A stretch of DNA of 64,000 nt from Rhodoferax sp. (GTDB taxonomy: Bacteria > Pseudomonadota > Gammaproteobacteria > Burkholderiales > Burkholderiaceae_C). Positions 1 to 9,798 of the stretch are shown piece after piece. Where the stretch lies: contig JACKLK010000013.1 of the NCBI GenBank assembly GCA_024236015.1, forward strand, positions 50,906 through 114,905. Reading direction: 5' to 3'. Below the pieces are notes generated by a model. It saw only the letters and a list, made by a program, of their open reading frames with translations, ran no database searches and was not told the DNA's origin. The position numbers and the translations under genes are program-made. Position 1 is the stretch's first letter. Each line of letters begins with the position of its first letter.

Positions 1-1588
1 TCCGGTCAACGGCGAGATCGCCGACTGGATCGGCCGCGCCCGCGCCCGCGACTGGCGTGGTGCCTGGGACGTGCTGACCCGCCACAACCCTTTCCCGGCC
101 ATTGCCGGGCGGGTCTGCCACCATCCCTGCGAGTCCGCCTGCAACCGGGCCGGATACGATGCCGCGCTGGCCATCTGCAAACTCGAACGCACCCTGGGCG
201 ACATCGCGCTCGAGCGCGGCTGGGCCTTCGAGCCGCCGCGCCAGGAGTTGCGCGCCCGTGTGGCCATCGTCGGCGGCGGCCCGTCGGGGCTCTCCGCCGC
301 CTACCAGCTGCGCCGGCGTGGCCTGCAGGTCGACCTGTTCGAGCGCCGCAGCGCGCTGGGCGGATTGATGCGCCATGGCATCCCGCCCTACCGGCTGGCG
401 CGCGACGTGCTCGACGGCGAGATCGCGCGCATCGTCGCCATGGGCGTGCAGGTCCACACCGACCACGCCATCGCCAGCGCCGAGGACCTGGCTCGGTTGC
501 GCGCGCAACACGACGCGGTCTACCTGGCGCCCGGGGCCCAGCGGCCGCGCCGCCTGACGCAGTTGCCGGAGCAGGCACCCTGGCTGATGGACGGCGCGCG
601 TTACCTGGAACAGGCCAATGCCGGCCGTGCGCCCGCGCTCGGACGGCATGTCGCCGTCATCGGCGGCGGAAGCGCCGCGCTCGACGTCGCACGCAGCGCA
701 CGGCGCGCGGGCCATGCGGTGACCATCATCGCGCTGGAGGCCGAAGCCCGGATGCCGGCGCAGCACGAGGAACTGGTCGAAGCCCGCGAGGAAGGCATCA
801 CCCTGGTCGACAGTGCCATGGTCGCAGCGGTGCAACTGCAGGCCGACGGCACCGTGCTGCTCGAGTGCCAGCCGGTGCACCTCGAACCCGGGCCGGTGCG
901 GGGCCAGTTCGCGCTCAGCCCGCTGGCGCTGCCTGCGTTCCCGGTACGGGTGGACGCCGTCGTTCCGGCCGTGGGCCAGGAGCCCGACCTCGACACATGG
1001 GCGGCCGGCGTGGCGCGCAGCGGTGCTTTGCTGCAGACTGACGCGCATCAGGCCACCGGCACCGCCGGCGTCTGGGCCGGCGGCGACGTCTCCAGCATGG
1101 CGCGGTTCGTCACCGAGGCGATCGGCATGGGCAAACACGCGGCTACCGACATCGCGCGCCGGCTGCAGCCGGCTCCCGATGCTGCGCGACCGGTTGCGGG
1201 CACGGGCGCCGCAGCGGACGGAGCTGCGACCGACGCGCACGAGGCCGAGACGGCGCCGTCGACCGTGACGCTCGATCGCATCGCAACCACCTACCACCCG
1301 ACGGCCAGCCGCGCGGCCGAACACCGGCTGGCGCCTGCGCAGCGCCTGGCCGGTGGCGACGAGGTGCAGTTGCCGCTGTCGATCACGCAGGCACTGCAGG
1401 AGGCCGAACGCTGCTTCTCCTGCGGCCACTGCACCCATTGCGACAACTGCCTGCAGTATTGCCCTGACCTGGCCATCGTCCGCTCCGACGGGGGCTACGC
1501 CGTGCTCGGCGACTACTGCAAGGGCTGCGGCATCTGCGTGGCCGAATGCCCGACCGGATCCATGCGCATGCAGGAGGAACTGCGATGA
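1..1588 (+). CDS. padH: Phenylglyoxylate dehydrogenase FAD/Fe-S subunit (PadH-like), 5' truncated
   Basis: The frame is open from base 2, so the start lies outside the window. The visible 500+ residues resemble the small subunit of glutamate synthase: an N-terminal Cys cluster (bases ~115-145, RVCHHPCESACNR), a first FAD-binding GGGPSG motif (~base 270), a second dinucleotide GGGSAA motif (~base 662), and a C-terminal bacterial-type ferredoxin segment with two four-cysteine runs (CFSCGHCTHCDNC and CKGCGICVAEC, bases ~1410-1550). This subunit would pass electrons from the 2-oxoacid:ferredoxin-type core to NAD+. The next two genes encode the alpha and beta core subunits, which fits the pad (phenylglyoxylate dehydrogenase) operon of anaerobic phenylacetate degraders. 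The stop overlaps the next start (ATGA). The pad assignment over another 2-oxoacid oxidoreductase rests on the padBCDJ genes downstream. Confidence 0.75.
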   Translation, partial: PVNGEIADWIGRARARDWRGAWDVLTRHNPFPAIAGRVCHHPCESACNRAGYDAALAICKLERTLGDIALERGWAFEPPRQELRARVAIVGGGPSGLSAAYQLRRRGLQVDLFERRSALGGLMRHGIPPYRLARDVLDGEIARIVAMGVQVHTDHAIASAEDLARLRAQHDAVYLAPGAQRPRRLTQLPEQAPWLMDGARYLEQANAGRAPALGRHVAVIGGGSAALDVARSARRAGHAVTIIALEAEARMPAQHEELVEAREEGITLVDSAMVAAVQLQADGTVLLECQPVHLEPGPVRGQFALSPLALPAFPVRVDAVVPAVGQEPDLDTWAAGVARSGALLQTDAHQATGTAGVWAGGDVSSMARFVTEAIGMGKHAATDIARRLQPAPDAARPVAGTGAAADGAATDAHEAETAPSTVTLDRIATTYHPTASRAAEHRLAPAQRLAGGDEVQLPLSITQALQEAERCFSCGHCTHCDNCLQYCPDLAIVRSDGGYAVLGDYCKGCGICVAECPTGSMRMQEELR

Positions 1589-2787
1589 CCCATCCTGCCG
1601 AAGCGACCGCCACCGGGCGCACCGACGCCGGCCCCGCGATGCTGCTGACCGGCAACCATGCCGCGGCTTGGGCCGCCCGGCTGGCGCGGCCGCAGGTGGT
1701 GCCGGTGTACCCGATCACGCCGCAGACGCCGATCCTGGAAAAACTCACCGACTTCCAGGCCGAAGGCTCGTTCGACGCCGAGATCCTGACCCCGGAGTCC
1801 GAGCATTCGGTGTTGTCGGCCTGTATTCCGGCATCGCTGGCCGGTGCCCGGGTCTTCACCGCCACCGCATCCCAAGGCCTGCTGCTGATGCACGAGTTGC
1901 TGCACTACGCCAGTGGCGCCCGGGCGCCGATCGTGATGGTGAACGTGAACCGCACCGTCGCCTCGCCCTGGGCATTCTGGCCGGACCAGACCGACAGCCT
2001 GGCCCAGCGCGACACCGGATGGATCCAGTTCTACTGCGAAAGCGCGCAGGAATCGCTGGACACGGTGATCCAGGCCTTTCGCATCGGCGAGCAGGTACAG
2101 CTGCCGGTGCTGGTGAACCAGGATGCGTTCTACGTCTCGCACGCCCTCGAACCGGTGTGCGTGCCGGCGCAGCAACTGGTCGACGACTACCTGCCGCCCT
2201 ACGCGCCGGCGCACCGGCTCGACACGGCGCTGGGCGAGTCCTGGGGCAACGTGGTCAGCCAGGACATGTTCTGCCGCCACCGGCAGGACATCGAGGCGGC
2301 GATGGGCAAGGCGCTGGCCGTGGCACAGGACGCAGACCGCCTCTGGGGCGAACGCACCGGGCGCAGCTACGGGCTGGTCGAACGCTACCGCTGCGACGGC
2401 GCGCGCGTCGTCGTGCTGGCCATCGGCAGCATGTGCGGCACCGCACGCGAAGCCGTCGACGCGATGCGCGAGGCAGGGTTTGCCGTCGGCCTGCTCAAGC
2501 TGCGCCTGCTGCGGCCGCTGCCGGTGGCGGCGCTGCGCGCGGCGCTCGCAGGCGTGCCCGACGTCGTGGTGCTGGACCGCAACCATTCCCCGGGCCAGGG
2601 CGGCATCCTGCTCCAGGAACTGCGCGCCGCGCTCTACCAGATGCCCCATGCACCGCACATCCACGGCTTCCTCGCCGGTGTCGGTGGTGTCAACGTCTCG
2701 CCGGACGCGATCGCACACATGGTGCAGACCGCACTGGCCCGGCACCCCCCCGTGCACTCCGAATGGATGAGGACTTCCCATGCATAA
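1585..2787 (+). CDS. padG: Phenylglyoxylate dehydrogenase alpha subunit
   Basis: A 400-residue protein of the pyruvate:ferredoxin oxidoreductase alpha family (PorA-like). It has the N-terminal pyrimidine-binding domain with the family segment VYPITPQTP near residue 35, the TPESEHS segment near residue 70, and a C-terminal transketolase-C-like domain (VVLDRNHSPGQGG). In the Azoarcus/Thauera phenylacetate pathway this subunit works with PadI to decarboxylate phenylglyoxylate to benzoyl-CoA. The chosen ATG overlaps the upstream stop and has AGGAGG at 1572-1577; an upstream in-frame ATG at 1546 lies inside padH and is less likely. It overlaps the next gene by 8 bases, so translation is probably coupled. 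Confidence 0.8.
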   Translation: MTHPAEATATGRTDAGPAMLLTGNHAAAWAARLARPQVVPVYPITPQTPILEKLTDFQAEGSFDAEILTPESEHSVLSACIPASLAGARVFTATASQGLLLMHELLHYASGARAPIVMVNVNRTVASPWAFWPDQTDSLAQRDTGWIQFYCESAQESLDTVIQAFRIGEQVQLPVLVNQDAFYVSHALEPVCVPAQQLVDDYLPPYAPAHRLDTALGESWGNVVSQDMFCRHRQDIEAAMGKALAVAQDADRLWGERTGRSYGLVERYRCDGARVVVLAIGSMCGTAREAVDAMREAGFAVGLLKLRLLRPLPVAALRAALAGVPDVVVLDRNHSPGQGGILLQELRAALYQMPHAPHIHGFLAGVGGVNVSPDAIAHMVQTALARHPPVHSEWMRTSHA

Positions 2788-3670
2788 ACACACACTCCCC
2801 GCCAAACCCATGTTGTGCTCGGGCCATGCCGCCTGCCCGGGTTGTGTCGAGGCGCTGTCGGTACGCCACCTGCTGGCCGTGATCGGCCCGGACGCGATGG
2901 CGGTGATCCCGCCCTCGTGCATGGCCATCATCGCCGGCCCGCAGCCGTTCAGTTCGCTGCGCATTCCGGTCTACCAGCCCACGCTGGAGTCGAGCGCCGC
3001 CGCCGCCTCCGGATTGCGCCGCGCGCTCGACGCGCAAGGGCGCCACGAGACCCAGGTCATCGTGCTCGCCGGCGACGGGGGTACCTACGACATCGGCTTC
3101 CAGTGCCTGTCGTCGGCCGCCGAACGCAACGAGAACATCCTGTATTTCTGCCTCGACAACGAAGGCTACATGAACACCGGCGCGCAGAAGTCGTCATCGA
3201 CGCCGCACTACGCGCGCACCGGCTCCACGCCGGCCGGCAAGGCCACGCGCAAGAAGAACCTGACCGAGATCATGGCGGCGCACCGCGTGCCGTATGCGGC
3301 GACCGCCAGCATCGGCCACCTGGACGACATGGTGCGCAAGGTGGAAAAGGCGAAGGCGATGCGGGGCCTGCGCATCATCACGCTGCTGGTGCCCTGCCTG
3401 GACGGCTGGGGCCTGCCGGACGACGGCGGCCTGCGCGCAGCCCGTTACGCCGTCGAGTGCGGCGCGTTCCCCCTGTACGAGGTCGAGGACGGCAGCCACT
3501 ACACGCTCAACCACACGCAGCGCAGTCGGCCGGTGGCCGACTACCTGGCGCTGCAGCGGCGTTATCGGCATCTCGATGCCGACACGATCGCGCTGCTGCA
3601 GGCCGAAGTCGACGACAGCTGGGACCGGCTGGCACGGCGCATCGACAGCAGTGCCATCGCAGCGGCGTGA
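2780..3670 (+). CDS. padI: Phenylglyoxylate dehydrogenase beta (TPP-binding) subunit
   Basis: A 296-residue PorB-like protein. The thiamine diphosphate/Mg motif is visible as GDGGTYDIGF near residue 97 followed by LDNEGYMNTG near residue 128; N-terminal cysteines (MLCSGHAACPGC) match the Fe-S or TPP-proximal cysteines of this family. With PadG it forms the catalytic core for oxidative decarboxylation of phenylglyoxylate with CoA. It is the last gene of the operon: the next gene converges on it after 25 bases that hold a small GC hairpin. A pyruvate or indolepyruvate oxidoreductase is the main alternative, made less likely by the pad genes downstream. Confidence 0.8.
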   Translation: MHKHTLPAKPMLCSGHAACPGCVEALSVRHLLAVIGPDAMAVIPPSCMAIIAGPQPFSSLRIPVYQPTLESSAAAASGLRRALDAQGRHETQVIVLAGDGGTYDIGFQCLSSAAERNENILYFCLDNEGYMNTGAQKSSSTPHYARTGSTPAGKATRKKNLTEIMAAHRVPYAATASIGHLDDMVRKVEKAKAMRGLRIITLLVPCLDGWGLPDDGGLRAARYAVECGAFPLYEVEDGSHYTLNHTQRSRPVADYLALQRRYRHLDADTIALLQAEVDDSWDRLARRIDSSAIAAA

Positions 3671-3683
3671 CCGGGCGTCCCGG
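3671..3683. terminator. Small GC hairpin between convergent padI and rrf2
   Basis: CCGGG-CGT-CCCGG sits immediately after the padI stop in the 25-base gap to the convergent Rrf2 gene. There is no T-run, so it is only a weak candidate for a bidirectional terminator. Confidence 0.3.
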
Positions 3684-3695
3684 GTGCACGCGTGG

Positions 3696-4151
3696 TCACG
3701 AACTGGCGCGTGAACCCGTCGCGCCGTGTCCGTTCGGGTCGCGTGGCTGCCGAGCGACCAGCTGCAGCATCGTCGCCAGCGTGATCGAGCTGAAGGTGGC
3801 GCGCGCGTTCTCGTCGATCTCGTGCAGCACCATGTCCAGTGCCTGATCGACCGGTGTCGCGTCCGCGCCGTCGCGCCGCGTCCGGTTGCCGGGCCCGAAG
3901 TCCTCGAACAGCGCGATCACGTCCATCAGCGTCAGCCGGCGCGCATTGGCCACGAACCGGTAGCCACCGCCGACGCCACGCACCGACTCCACGATGCCGA
4001 CCCGCGCGAGTTCGGCCAGCACCTTGGCCAGATGGTGCGGCGAGACACCGTATTTCTCGGCGATCACGACGGCCGGCACATGCCGCTGCGGATCGGCGGC
4101 GAACTCGATCACGCTGTACAGCGCCAGCATGGTGTTGACCTGCAGCTTCAT
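3696..4151 (-). CDS. Rrf2-family transcriptional regulator without Fe-S cysteines
   Basis: 151 residues beginning MKLQVNTMLALYSVIEFA, a typical Rrf2 start; the longer open frame upstream overlaps the GNAT gene and is rejected. The winged helix (AVVIAEKYGVSPHHLAKVLAELARVG) and the GGGYRF wing are clear. IscR and NsrR carry three cysteines after the wing; here that stretch (residues ~90-115) has none, so it probably does not hold the usual [2Fe-2S] or [4Fe-4S] cluster and must sense something else or act as an adaptor. The start overlaps the GNAT stop (ATGA), so the two are co-translated from the region shared with the liv promoter. It may bind the motif found at 4736-4751 and 21083-21098. Confidence 0.8.
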   Translation of the reverse strand: MKLQVNTMLALYSVIEFAADPQRHVPAVVIAEKYGVSPHHLAKVLAELARVGIVESVRGVGGGYRFVANARRLTLMDVIALFEDFGPGNRTRRDGADATPVDQALDMVLHEIDENARATFSSITLATMLQLVARQPRDPNGHGATGSRASS

Positions 4152-4705
4152 CGCGCTGCCTTCGGGGCCGCGGCTGCCGGCGGGTCCAGGTCCATCTCGA
4201 GCGGGATCAGCGGCCCGGCCATCATGCCCTGGCTGCGGAAGAACGACAGGATCACCGTGTTGTCGCGAGACAGCAGCGTACGCAGCTTGCGCACCCCGGC
4301 GCGGCGAAAGGCGGCGATCAAGGCCGCCAGCAACAAACTGCCGGTCCCGGCCTGGCGCGCCTCGGGCGCCACGTCGATCGCGAATACCCAGCCGCACGGC
4401 GGTGAGCCGAACTCCCAGTCGCGCACCTCGCCGATCAGGAACCCGACCACGTCCTTGCCCCGCAAGGCCACCAGGAAGTGCCGCTGCTCGCCGGCACTGG
4501 CCACGCCGTAGCGCCGGTACACCCGCAGCCAGTACGGACGTTTTTCCTGGCCGGTGACGGTGGCATCGATGGCGATGACCCGGTCCAGGTCGGCCCGGCG
4601 CACCGGCCGCACCTGCACCGCATCCGGATCGGGCGGTGCCTTCGCCGCCGCGGCCCGCTTGCGCGGCGTTGCCGCACGGCTTGGAGATGAGGAGATTTTG
4701 GTCAA
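4148..4705 (-). CDS. GNAT-family N-acetyltransferase
   Basis: 185 residues with a basic, low-complexity N-terminus (residues 1-25, rich in Ala, Lys and Arg) and a GNAT fold: the acetyl-CoA loop is visible as VAPEARQAGTGSLLLAAL near residue 125. The substrate is unknown. It opens a two-gene unit with the Rrf2 regulator and is divergent from the liv operon. A relative with two GNAT domains is encoded at 21755-22780 beside NO-related genes; both share the segment IAIDATVTGQEK / IRIDRSITGHDR. This repeated pairing suggests a shared modification role, but no target can be named. Confidence 0.75.
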   Translation of the reverse strand: MTKISSSPSRAATPRKRAAAAKAPPDPDAVQVRPVRRADLDRVIAIDATVTGQEKRPYWLRVYRRYGVASAGEQRHFLVALRGKDVVGFLIGEVRDWEFGSPPCGWVFAIDVAPEARQAGTGSLLLAALIAAFRRAGVRKLRTLLSRDNTVILSFFRSQGMMAGPLIPLEMDLDPPAAAAPKAAR

Positions 4706-4735
4706 AAAGCTGTTCTAGATTAAGTCAATACCTGC

Positions 4736-4751
4736 ATTCCAGTACCAGAAT
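4736..4751. promoter_or_regulatory. Palindromic operator candidate in the GNAT-rrf2 / liv divergent region
   Basis: ATTC-CA-GTAC-CA-GAAT is a 16-base imperfect palindrome (12 of 16 symmetric), flanked by AAGTCA (4722-4727) and TGACTT (4751-4756). Its reverse strand reads ATTCTGGTACT, an 11-mer that recurs exactly at the hemerythrin promoter (21079-21089). An operator for the adjacent Rrf2 regulator is the simplest reading; it is inferred, not shown. Confidence 0.4.
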
Positions 4752-4835
4752 GACTTGCGCTCCCGGAATTTTAGCCGCGCCGGGGCGTGACGAGCCGACA
4801 CGGCCGACCGCGGCACCCTTGTAGGAGACACAGCC

Positions 4836-6005
4836 ATGCATCCCATCCGCTCCAACCTGCGCTGGGCAGGCCGACTCGCAGCAGCCGCCCTGACCCTGAG
4901 CATCGGTTTTTCCTCGACCACCGCCCTGGCACAGGAACCTGTGCGCATCGGCGCCTTCCTGTCGGCCACCGGCCCCGCGGCATTCCTCGGCGACCCTGAG
5001 CTCAAGACGCTGGAGCTTTATGTGGATCGGCTCAATGCCGCCGGCGGCGTGCTCGGGCGCAAGCTGCAGCTGGTGGCCTACGACGACGCCGGCGATGCCG
5101 AGAAGGCGCGTACCTTCGCCAAGCGCCTGCTCGAACAGGACAAGGTCGACATCATCGTCGGCGGCTCGACCACCGGGACCACGATGGCCGCGGTGCCGAT
5201 GGTGGAAGCCGCCGGCATGCCGTTCATCTCGCTGGCCGGCGCCGTCGTGATCGTCGAGCCGGTCAAGAAATGGGTGTTCAAGACACCCCATACCGACCGC
5301 ATGGCCTGCGAGAAGATCTTCGCCGACATGAAGGCACGCAACATGACCAAGGTGGCCTTGATCGCAGGGACCGGCGGCTTCGACAAGTCGATGCGCGCCG
5401 AATGCCTGAAGGTGGTGGGCAGCTACGGTGTCGAGGTGGTCGCTGACGAGACCTACGGAGCAAACGACACCGACATGACGACGCAGCTGACCAAGATCAA
5501 GGGCAGCAACGCGCAGGCGGTCCTGAACGCCGGTTTCGGCCAGGGCCCGGCCATCGTCACGCGCAACTTCCGCCAGGTCGGACTGACGCTGCCGCTGTAC
5601 CAGTCACACGGGGTCGCATCGCGCGAATACATCAAGCTCTCCGGCCCGGCGGCCGAAGGCGTGCGCCTGCCCGCGGCCGCCTTGCTGGTAGCCGACCTGC
5701 TGGCCGCGGACGACCCGCAGAAACCGGTGGTCGTCGGTTACCGCAAGGCCTACGAGGAGAAATTCAAGTCCGACATCTCCACCTTTGGCGGGCATGCCTA
5801 CGACGGCCTGATGCTGGCGGTCAATGCCATCAAGGCGGCCGGATCGACCGACAAGGCCAAGGTGCGCGACGCGCTGGAAGCGACCAAGGGTTATATCGGT
5901 ACCGGCGGCATCGTCAACATGTCGGCCAAGGACCACATGGGCCTGGACCTGAGCGCGTTTCGCATGCTCGAGGTGCGCAACGGCGACTGGACCCTGGTGA
6001 AGTGA
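4836..6005 (+). CDS. Periplasmic substrate-binding protein of a Liv-type ABC importer
   Basis: 389 residues with a signal peptide (residues 1-32, cleaved near ALAQE) and a type 1 periplasmic-binding (leucine/isoleucine/valine-binding-like) fold, starting VRIGAFLSATGPAAFLG. GTAGGAGA lies just upstream of the ATG. It begins a five-gene operon with two permeases and two ATPases. Such LIV-family importers commonly sit beside anaerobic aromatic genes and take up aromatic acids. The position between padGI and padBCDJ suggests phenylacetate or a related aromatic acid as ligand, which is inference from context only. Confidence 0.85.
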   Translation: MHPIRSNLRWAGRLAAAALTLSIGFSSTTALAQEPVRIGAFLSATGPAAFLGDPELKTLELYVDRLNAAGGVLGRKLQLVAYDDAGDAEKARTFAKRLLEQDKVDIIVGGSTTGTTMAAVPMVEAAGMPFISLAGAVVIVEPVKKWVFKTPHTDRMACEKIFADMKARNMTKVALIAGTGGFDKSMRAECLKVVGSYGVEVVADETYGANDTDMTTQLTKIKGSNAQAVLNAGFGQGPAIVTRNFRQVGLTLPLYQSHGVASREYIKLSGPAAEGVRLPAAALLVADLLAADDPQKPVVVGYRKAYEEKFKSDISTFGGHAYDGLMLAVNAIKAAGSTDKAKVRDALEATKGYIGTGGIVNMSAKDHMGLDLSAFRMLEVRNGDWTLVK

Positions 6006-6037
6006 CCTGCGCGGCATGACCTGACACGGGTGGCACC

Positions 6038-6913
6038 ATGGGCGGCGCGTGGCTCCAGTTCATCGCCAGCGGCCTGACCGCTGGCGCCATCTATGCGCTG
6101 GTCGCACTGGGCTTCTCGATCATCTACAACGCCAGTGGCGCGATCAATTTCGCGCAGGGCGAATTCGTCATGATCGGCGGCATGAGCGCGGTCACGCTGC
6201 TGGCCGCCGGGCTGCCGCTGGCACTGGCCGTCACCTTGGCCATCGTCGTGGCGGTGGTGGTGGCACTGCTGGTCGAGAAACTCGCGATCGAACCGGCGCG
6301 CGATGCCGACACGGTGACGCTGATCATCATCACCATCGGCGTGTCGCTGTTCCTGCGCGGGCTGGCCCAGCTGATCTGGGACAAGGGTGTGCACCGCCTG
6401 CCCGCGTTCTCCAGCGAGCAGCCGCTGCAGTTCCTCGGCGCCACGCTGCTGCCGCAAAGCCTGTGGGTGATGGGCGGCGCGGCGCTCGCCGTCGTGGCGC
6501 TGAGCGCCTTCTACGGGCGCACGCTGCTGGGCAAGGCCATGCTGGCCACCTCGTACAACCGGGTGGCGGCCCAGCTGGTCGGCATTCCGACCCGTGGCGT
6601 GTTGTTCGCCAGCTTCGGGCTGGCGGCGGCGCTCGGGGCCCTGGGCGGCGTGCTGATCGCGCCGATCGCGTTCACCGCCTACGACACCGGCGTCATGCTC
6701 GGTCTCAAGGGATTCGCCGCCGCCATGCTCGGCGGCCTGGGCAGCTTCGGCGGCGCCGTGCTCGGCGGTCTGCTGCTGGGTCTGCTCGAAGGCCTGGGCG
6801 CCGGATTCATCTCGTCGGCCTACAAGGACGCGATCGCCTTCGTCGTGATCCTGGCCGTGTTGTTCCTGATGCCGGGAGGGCTGCTCGGTGCGCGCCGCAG
6901 TGATCGGGTCTGA
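6038..6913 (+). CDS. ABC transporter permease, LivH type
   Basis: 291 residues with about eight membrane helices. The opening (GLTAGAIYALVALGFSIIYNASGAINFAQGEFVMIGG) is diagnostic of LivH permeases, and the cytoplasmic coupling region appears as GIPTRGVLFASFGLAAALGA. It starts 32 bases after the binding-protein gene and overlaps the LivM-type gene by 26 bases. It forms the translocation channel with the next gene product. Confidence 0.88.
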   Translation: MGGAWLQFIASGLTAGAIYALVALGFSIIYNASGAINFAQGEFVMIGGMSAVTLLAAGLPLALAVTLAIVVAVVVALLVEKLAIEPARDADTVTLIIITIGVSLFLRGLAQLIWDKGVHRLPAFSSEQPLQFLGATLLPQSLWVMGGAALAVVALSAFYGRTLLGKAMLATSYNRVAAQLVGIPTRGVLFASFGLAAALGALGGVLIAPIAFTAYDTGVMLGLKGFAAAMLGGLGSFGGAVLGGLLLGLLEGLGAGFISSAYKDAIAFVVILAVLFLMPGGLLGARRSDRV

Positions 6914-7891
6914 GGCCGCAGCGCGCAAGCGCAGCCGGATCGCGACACCGCGCGTCGGCGGCAGCCTGCTGCTGGCGCTCGTGCTGGCGTCGGCCCCTCT
7001 GTGGATGGCCAACAACTATGCCTACGACGTCGCGATCCAGGTGGCGCTCAACGCCACGGTCTGCGTCGGACTGAACCTGCTGATCGGTTATGCCGGACAG
7101 ATCAGCCTGGGCCATGCCGGCTTCTTCGCGTTGGGCGGCTATGGCAGCGCCATTCTCGCGTCGCGTTACGGCGTGCCGGCATGGCTGTCGTTGCCGCTGG
7201 CCTGCACCGCCGTCGGGCTGCTGGCCTGGATCGTCGGCCGGCCGACCCTGCGCCTCAAGGGGCACACGCTGGCCATGGCCACGCTCGGCCTGGGCATCAT
7301 CATCTCCATCGTGCTGACGACGGAAGACCGCTGGACCGGCGGCCCGGACGGCATGGTGGTGCCGCCGCTGGTGCTGTTCGGCGCGGCTGTGCAGGGAGAG
7401 CGCCTGTGGTACTGGATCGCAGCCGGTGTGCTGATGCTCACGGTCTGGCTGGCGCTGAACCTGATCGAATCGGCCAACGGACGCGCCTTGCGCGCCCTGC
7501 ACGGCTCGCCGGTGGCCGCCGAGACACTGGGCATTGCCAGCGAACGTTTCAAGCTTCAGGTATTCGTGTTGTCGGCCGTGCTGGCCGCCGTGGCGGGTGC
7601 GCTGACGGCGCATTATTCGGGCTTCCTGACACCGGCCAAGTCCTCGTTCATGCATTCGGTCGAGCTGGTGATCATGGTCGTGTTCGGCGGCATGGCGTCG
7701 GTGTTCGGCGCGGTCGTCGGCGCGGCCGCGTTGACCATCCTGCCGCAGTTCCTGACCGTGCTCAAGGACTACGAAATGATGGTCTTCGGCGCGGTGCTGA
7801 TCGCCACCATGGTGTTCTTTCCGCAAGGCGTGGTGCCGACCCTGCAGTCATGGTGGCGGCAGCGGCGCCGGAGCGCGCCCGGGAGAGCGCC

Positions 7892-7895
<4 letters not shown>
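6888..7895 (+). CDS. ABC transporter permease, LivM type
   Basis: 335 residues, GTG start overlapping the livH-type frame. About nine membrane helices; the LivM landmark GLNLLIGYAGQISLGHAGFFALGGY is at residues ~62-88. It ends with a basic cytoplasmic tail and its stop overlaps the next ATG (ATGA). It pairs with the LivH-type permease to import the substrate held by the product of 4836-6005. Confidence 0.87.
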
Positions 7896-8681
<786 letters not shown>

Positions 8682-8689
<8 letters not shown>

Positions 8690-9374
8690 AGTCGACCGCC
8701 TGCAAAGCCGCTACGGCCGCATACCGGCGCTGGCCGGTGTCAGCCTGCGTGTGGATGCCGGCGAACTGGTGGCCCTGGTTGGCGCCAACGGCGCGGGCAA
8801 GACGACGTTGCTGCGCACCTTGTCCGGCGTCCAGCCGAGCTGCGGCGGCACGGTCCGGTTCGACGGCCAGGACCTGGCTCGGCTCAATGCGCGCGAGCGG
8901 CTGCGCCTGGGCATCGTGCAGGTGCCCGAGGGGCGCCAGGTGTTCGGGCCGCTGAGCGTCGAGGACAACCTGCGGCTGGGCGCCTTCGCACGCGGCTCGC
9001 AGGACAGCCTGCCCGAGGTGCTGGAGCTGTTCCCGGCGCTGGCGCAGAAACGCCGCGAACTGGCCGGAAACCTCTCCGGCGGACAGCAGCAGATGCTGGC
9101 GATCGGGCGCGCGCTGATGGCACACCCGCGCCTGCTGCTGCTCGACGAGCCGAGCATGGGACTGGCGCCACGGCTGGTTGCCGAGATCTTCGCCCGCATC
9201 GCCGCACTGCAAGGGCGCGGCACCACCATTTTGCTGGTGGACCAGAACGCCCGCGCCGCGCTGACCGTGGCCAGCCGCGGCTACGTGATGGAGACCGGCC
9301 GCATCGAACTCGAAGGTTCGGCGGCCGAGCTGCTGCACGACCCGCAGGTGCAACAAGCCTATCTCGGACTGTGA
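8682..9374 (+). CDS. ABC transporter ATP-binding protein, LivF type
   Basis: 230 residues. Walker A GANGAGKTT near residue 34, signature NLSGGQQQMLAIGRAL near residue 130, Walker B LLLLDEPSMGL near residue 152, and LVDQN in place of the switch His segment, as normal in LivF. It is the second ATPase of the importer, followed after 16 bases by the thioesterase gene. Confidence 0.88.
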
Positions 9375-9390
9375 ACCCAGGAACCCCACC

Positions 9391-9798
9391 ATGAAAACCA
9401 CACTGACACCCGGACTCGAGCACAGCGTGACCTTCGACGTCACGCGCGAGCAGACGATCGACTTCATGGGCGAGCAGGCCCGCGTCTATGCCACGCCCAT
9501 GCTGGTGCGCGACATCGAAGTCGCCTGCCGCAACCTGCTGCTGCAACACCTCGACCCCGGCGAGGACTCGGTGGGCACCCGGGTCGCGATCGACCACATC
9601 GCCGCCACGCTGCTGGGCATGCCGGTCACGCTGACGGTCCGCATCCAGGCTGTCGAAGGCCGGGCCGTCGTGTTCGAGGTCGACGGTCGCGACGCGGTCG
9701 AACCCATCGTGCGCGGGCAACACGCGCGCTTCATCGTCGATGTCGCCAAGACGGCCCAGCGCCTGGCCGCCAAGGCGCGGAAGGCGAAAGAGGGATGA
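9391..9798 (+). CDS. FlK-like hotdog-fold acyl-CoA thioesterase
   Basis: 135 residues resembling the fluoroacetyl-CoA thioesterase (FlK) family: an N-terminal TPGLEHSVTFDV strand, VYATPMLVRDIEVACRNLL, and the segment GTRVAIDHIAATLLGMPVTL that carries the family's conserved His/Thr region. It lies between the importer and padB and overlaps padB by 4 bases, so it is part of the phenylacetate operon. A role releasing free acid from stalled phenylacetyl-CoA or other aryl-CoA esters, freeing CoA, is plausible. The substrate is inferred from location. Confidence 0.7.
   Translation: MKTTLTPGLEHSVTFDVTREQTIDFMGEQARVYATPMLVRDIEVACRNLLLQHLDPGEDSVGTRVAIDHIAATLLGMPVTLTVRIQAVEGRAVVFEVDGRDAVEPIVRGQHARFIVDVAKTAQRLAAKARKAKEG

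Noticed and set aside
1513..2964. Long antisense frame over padG
   Set aside because: Low-complexity composition and no homology features; padG on the plus strand is well conserved.
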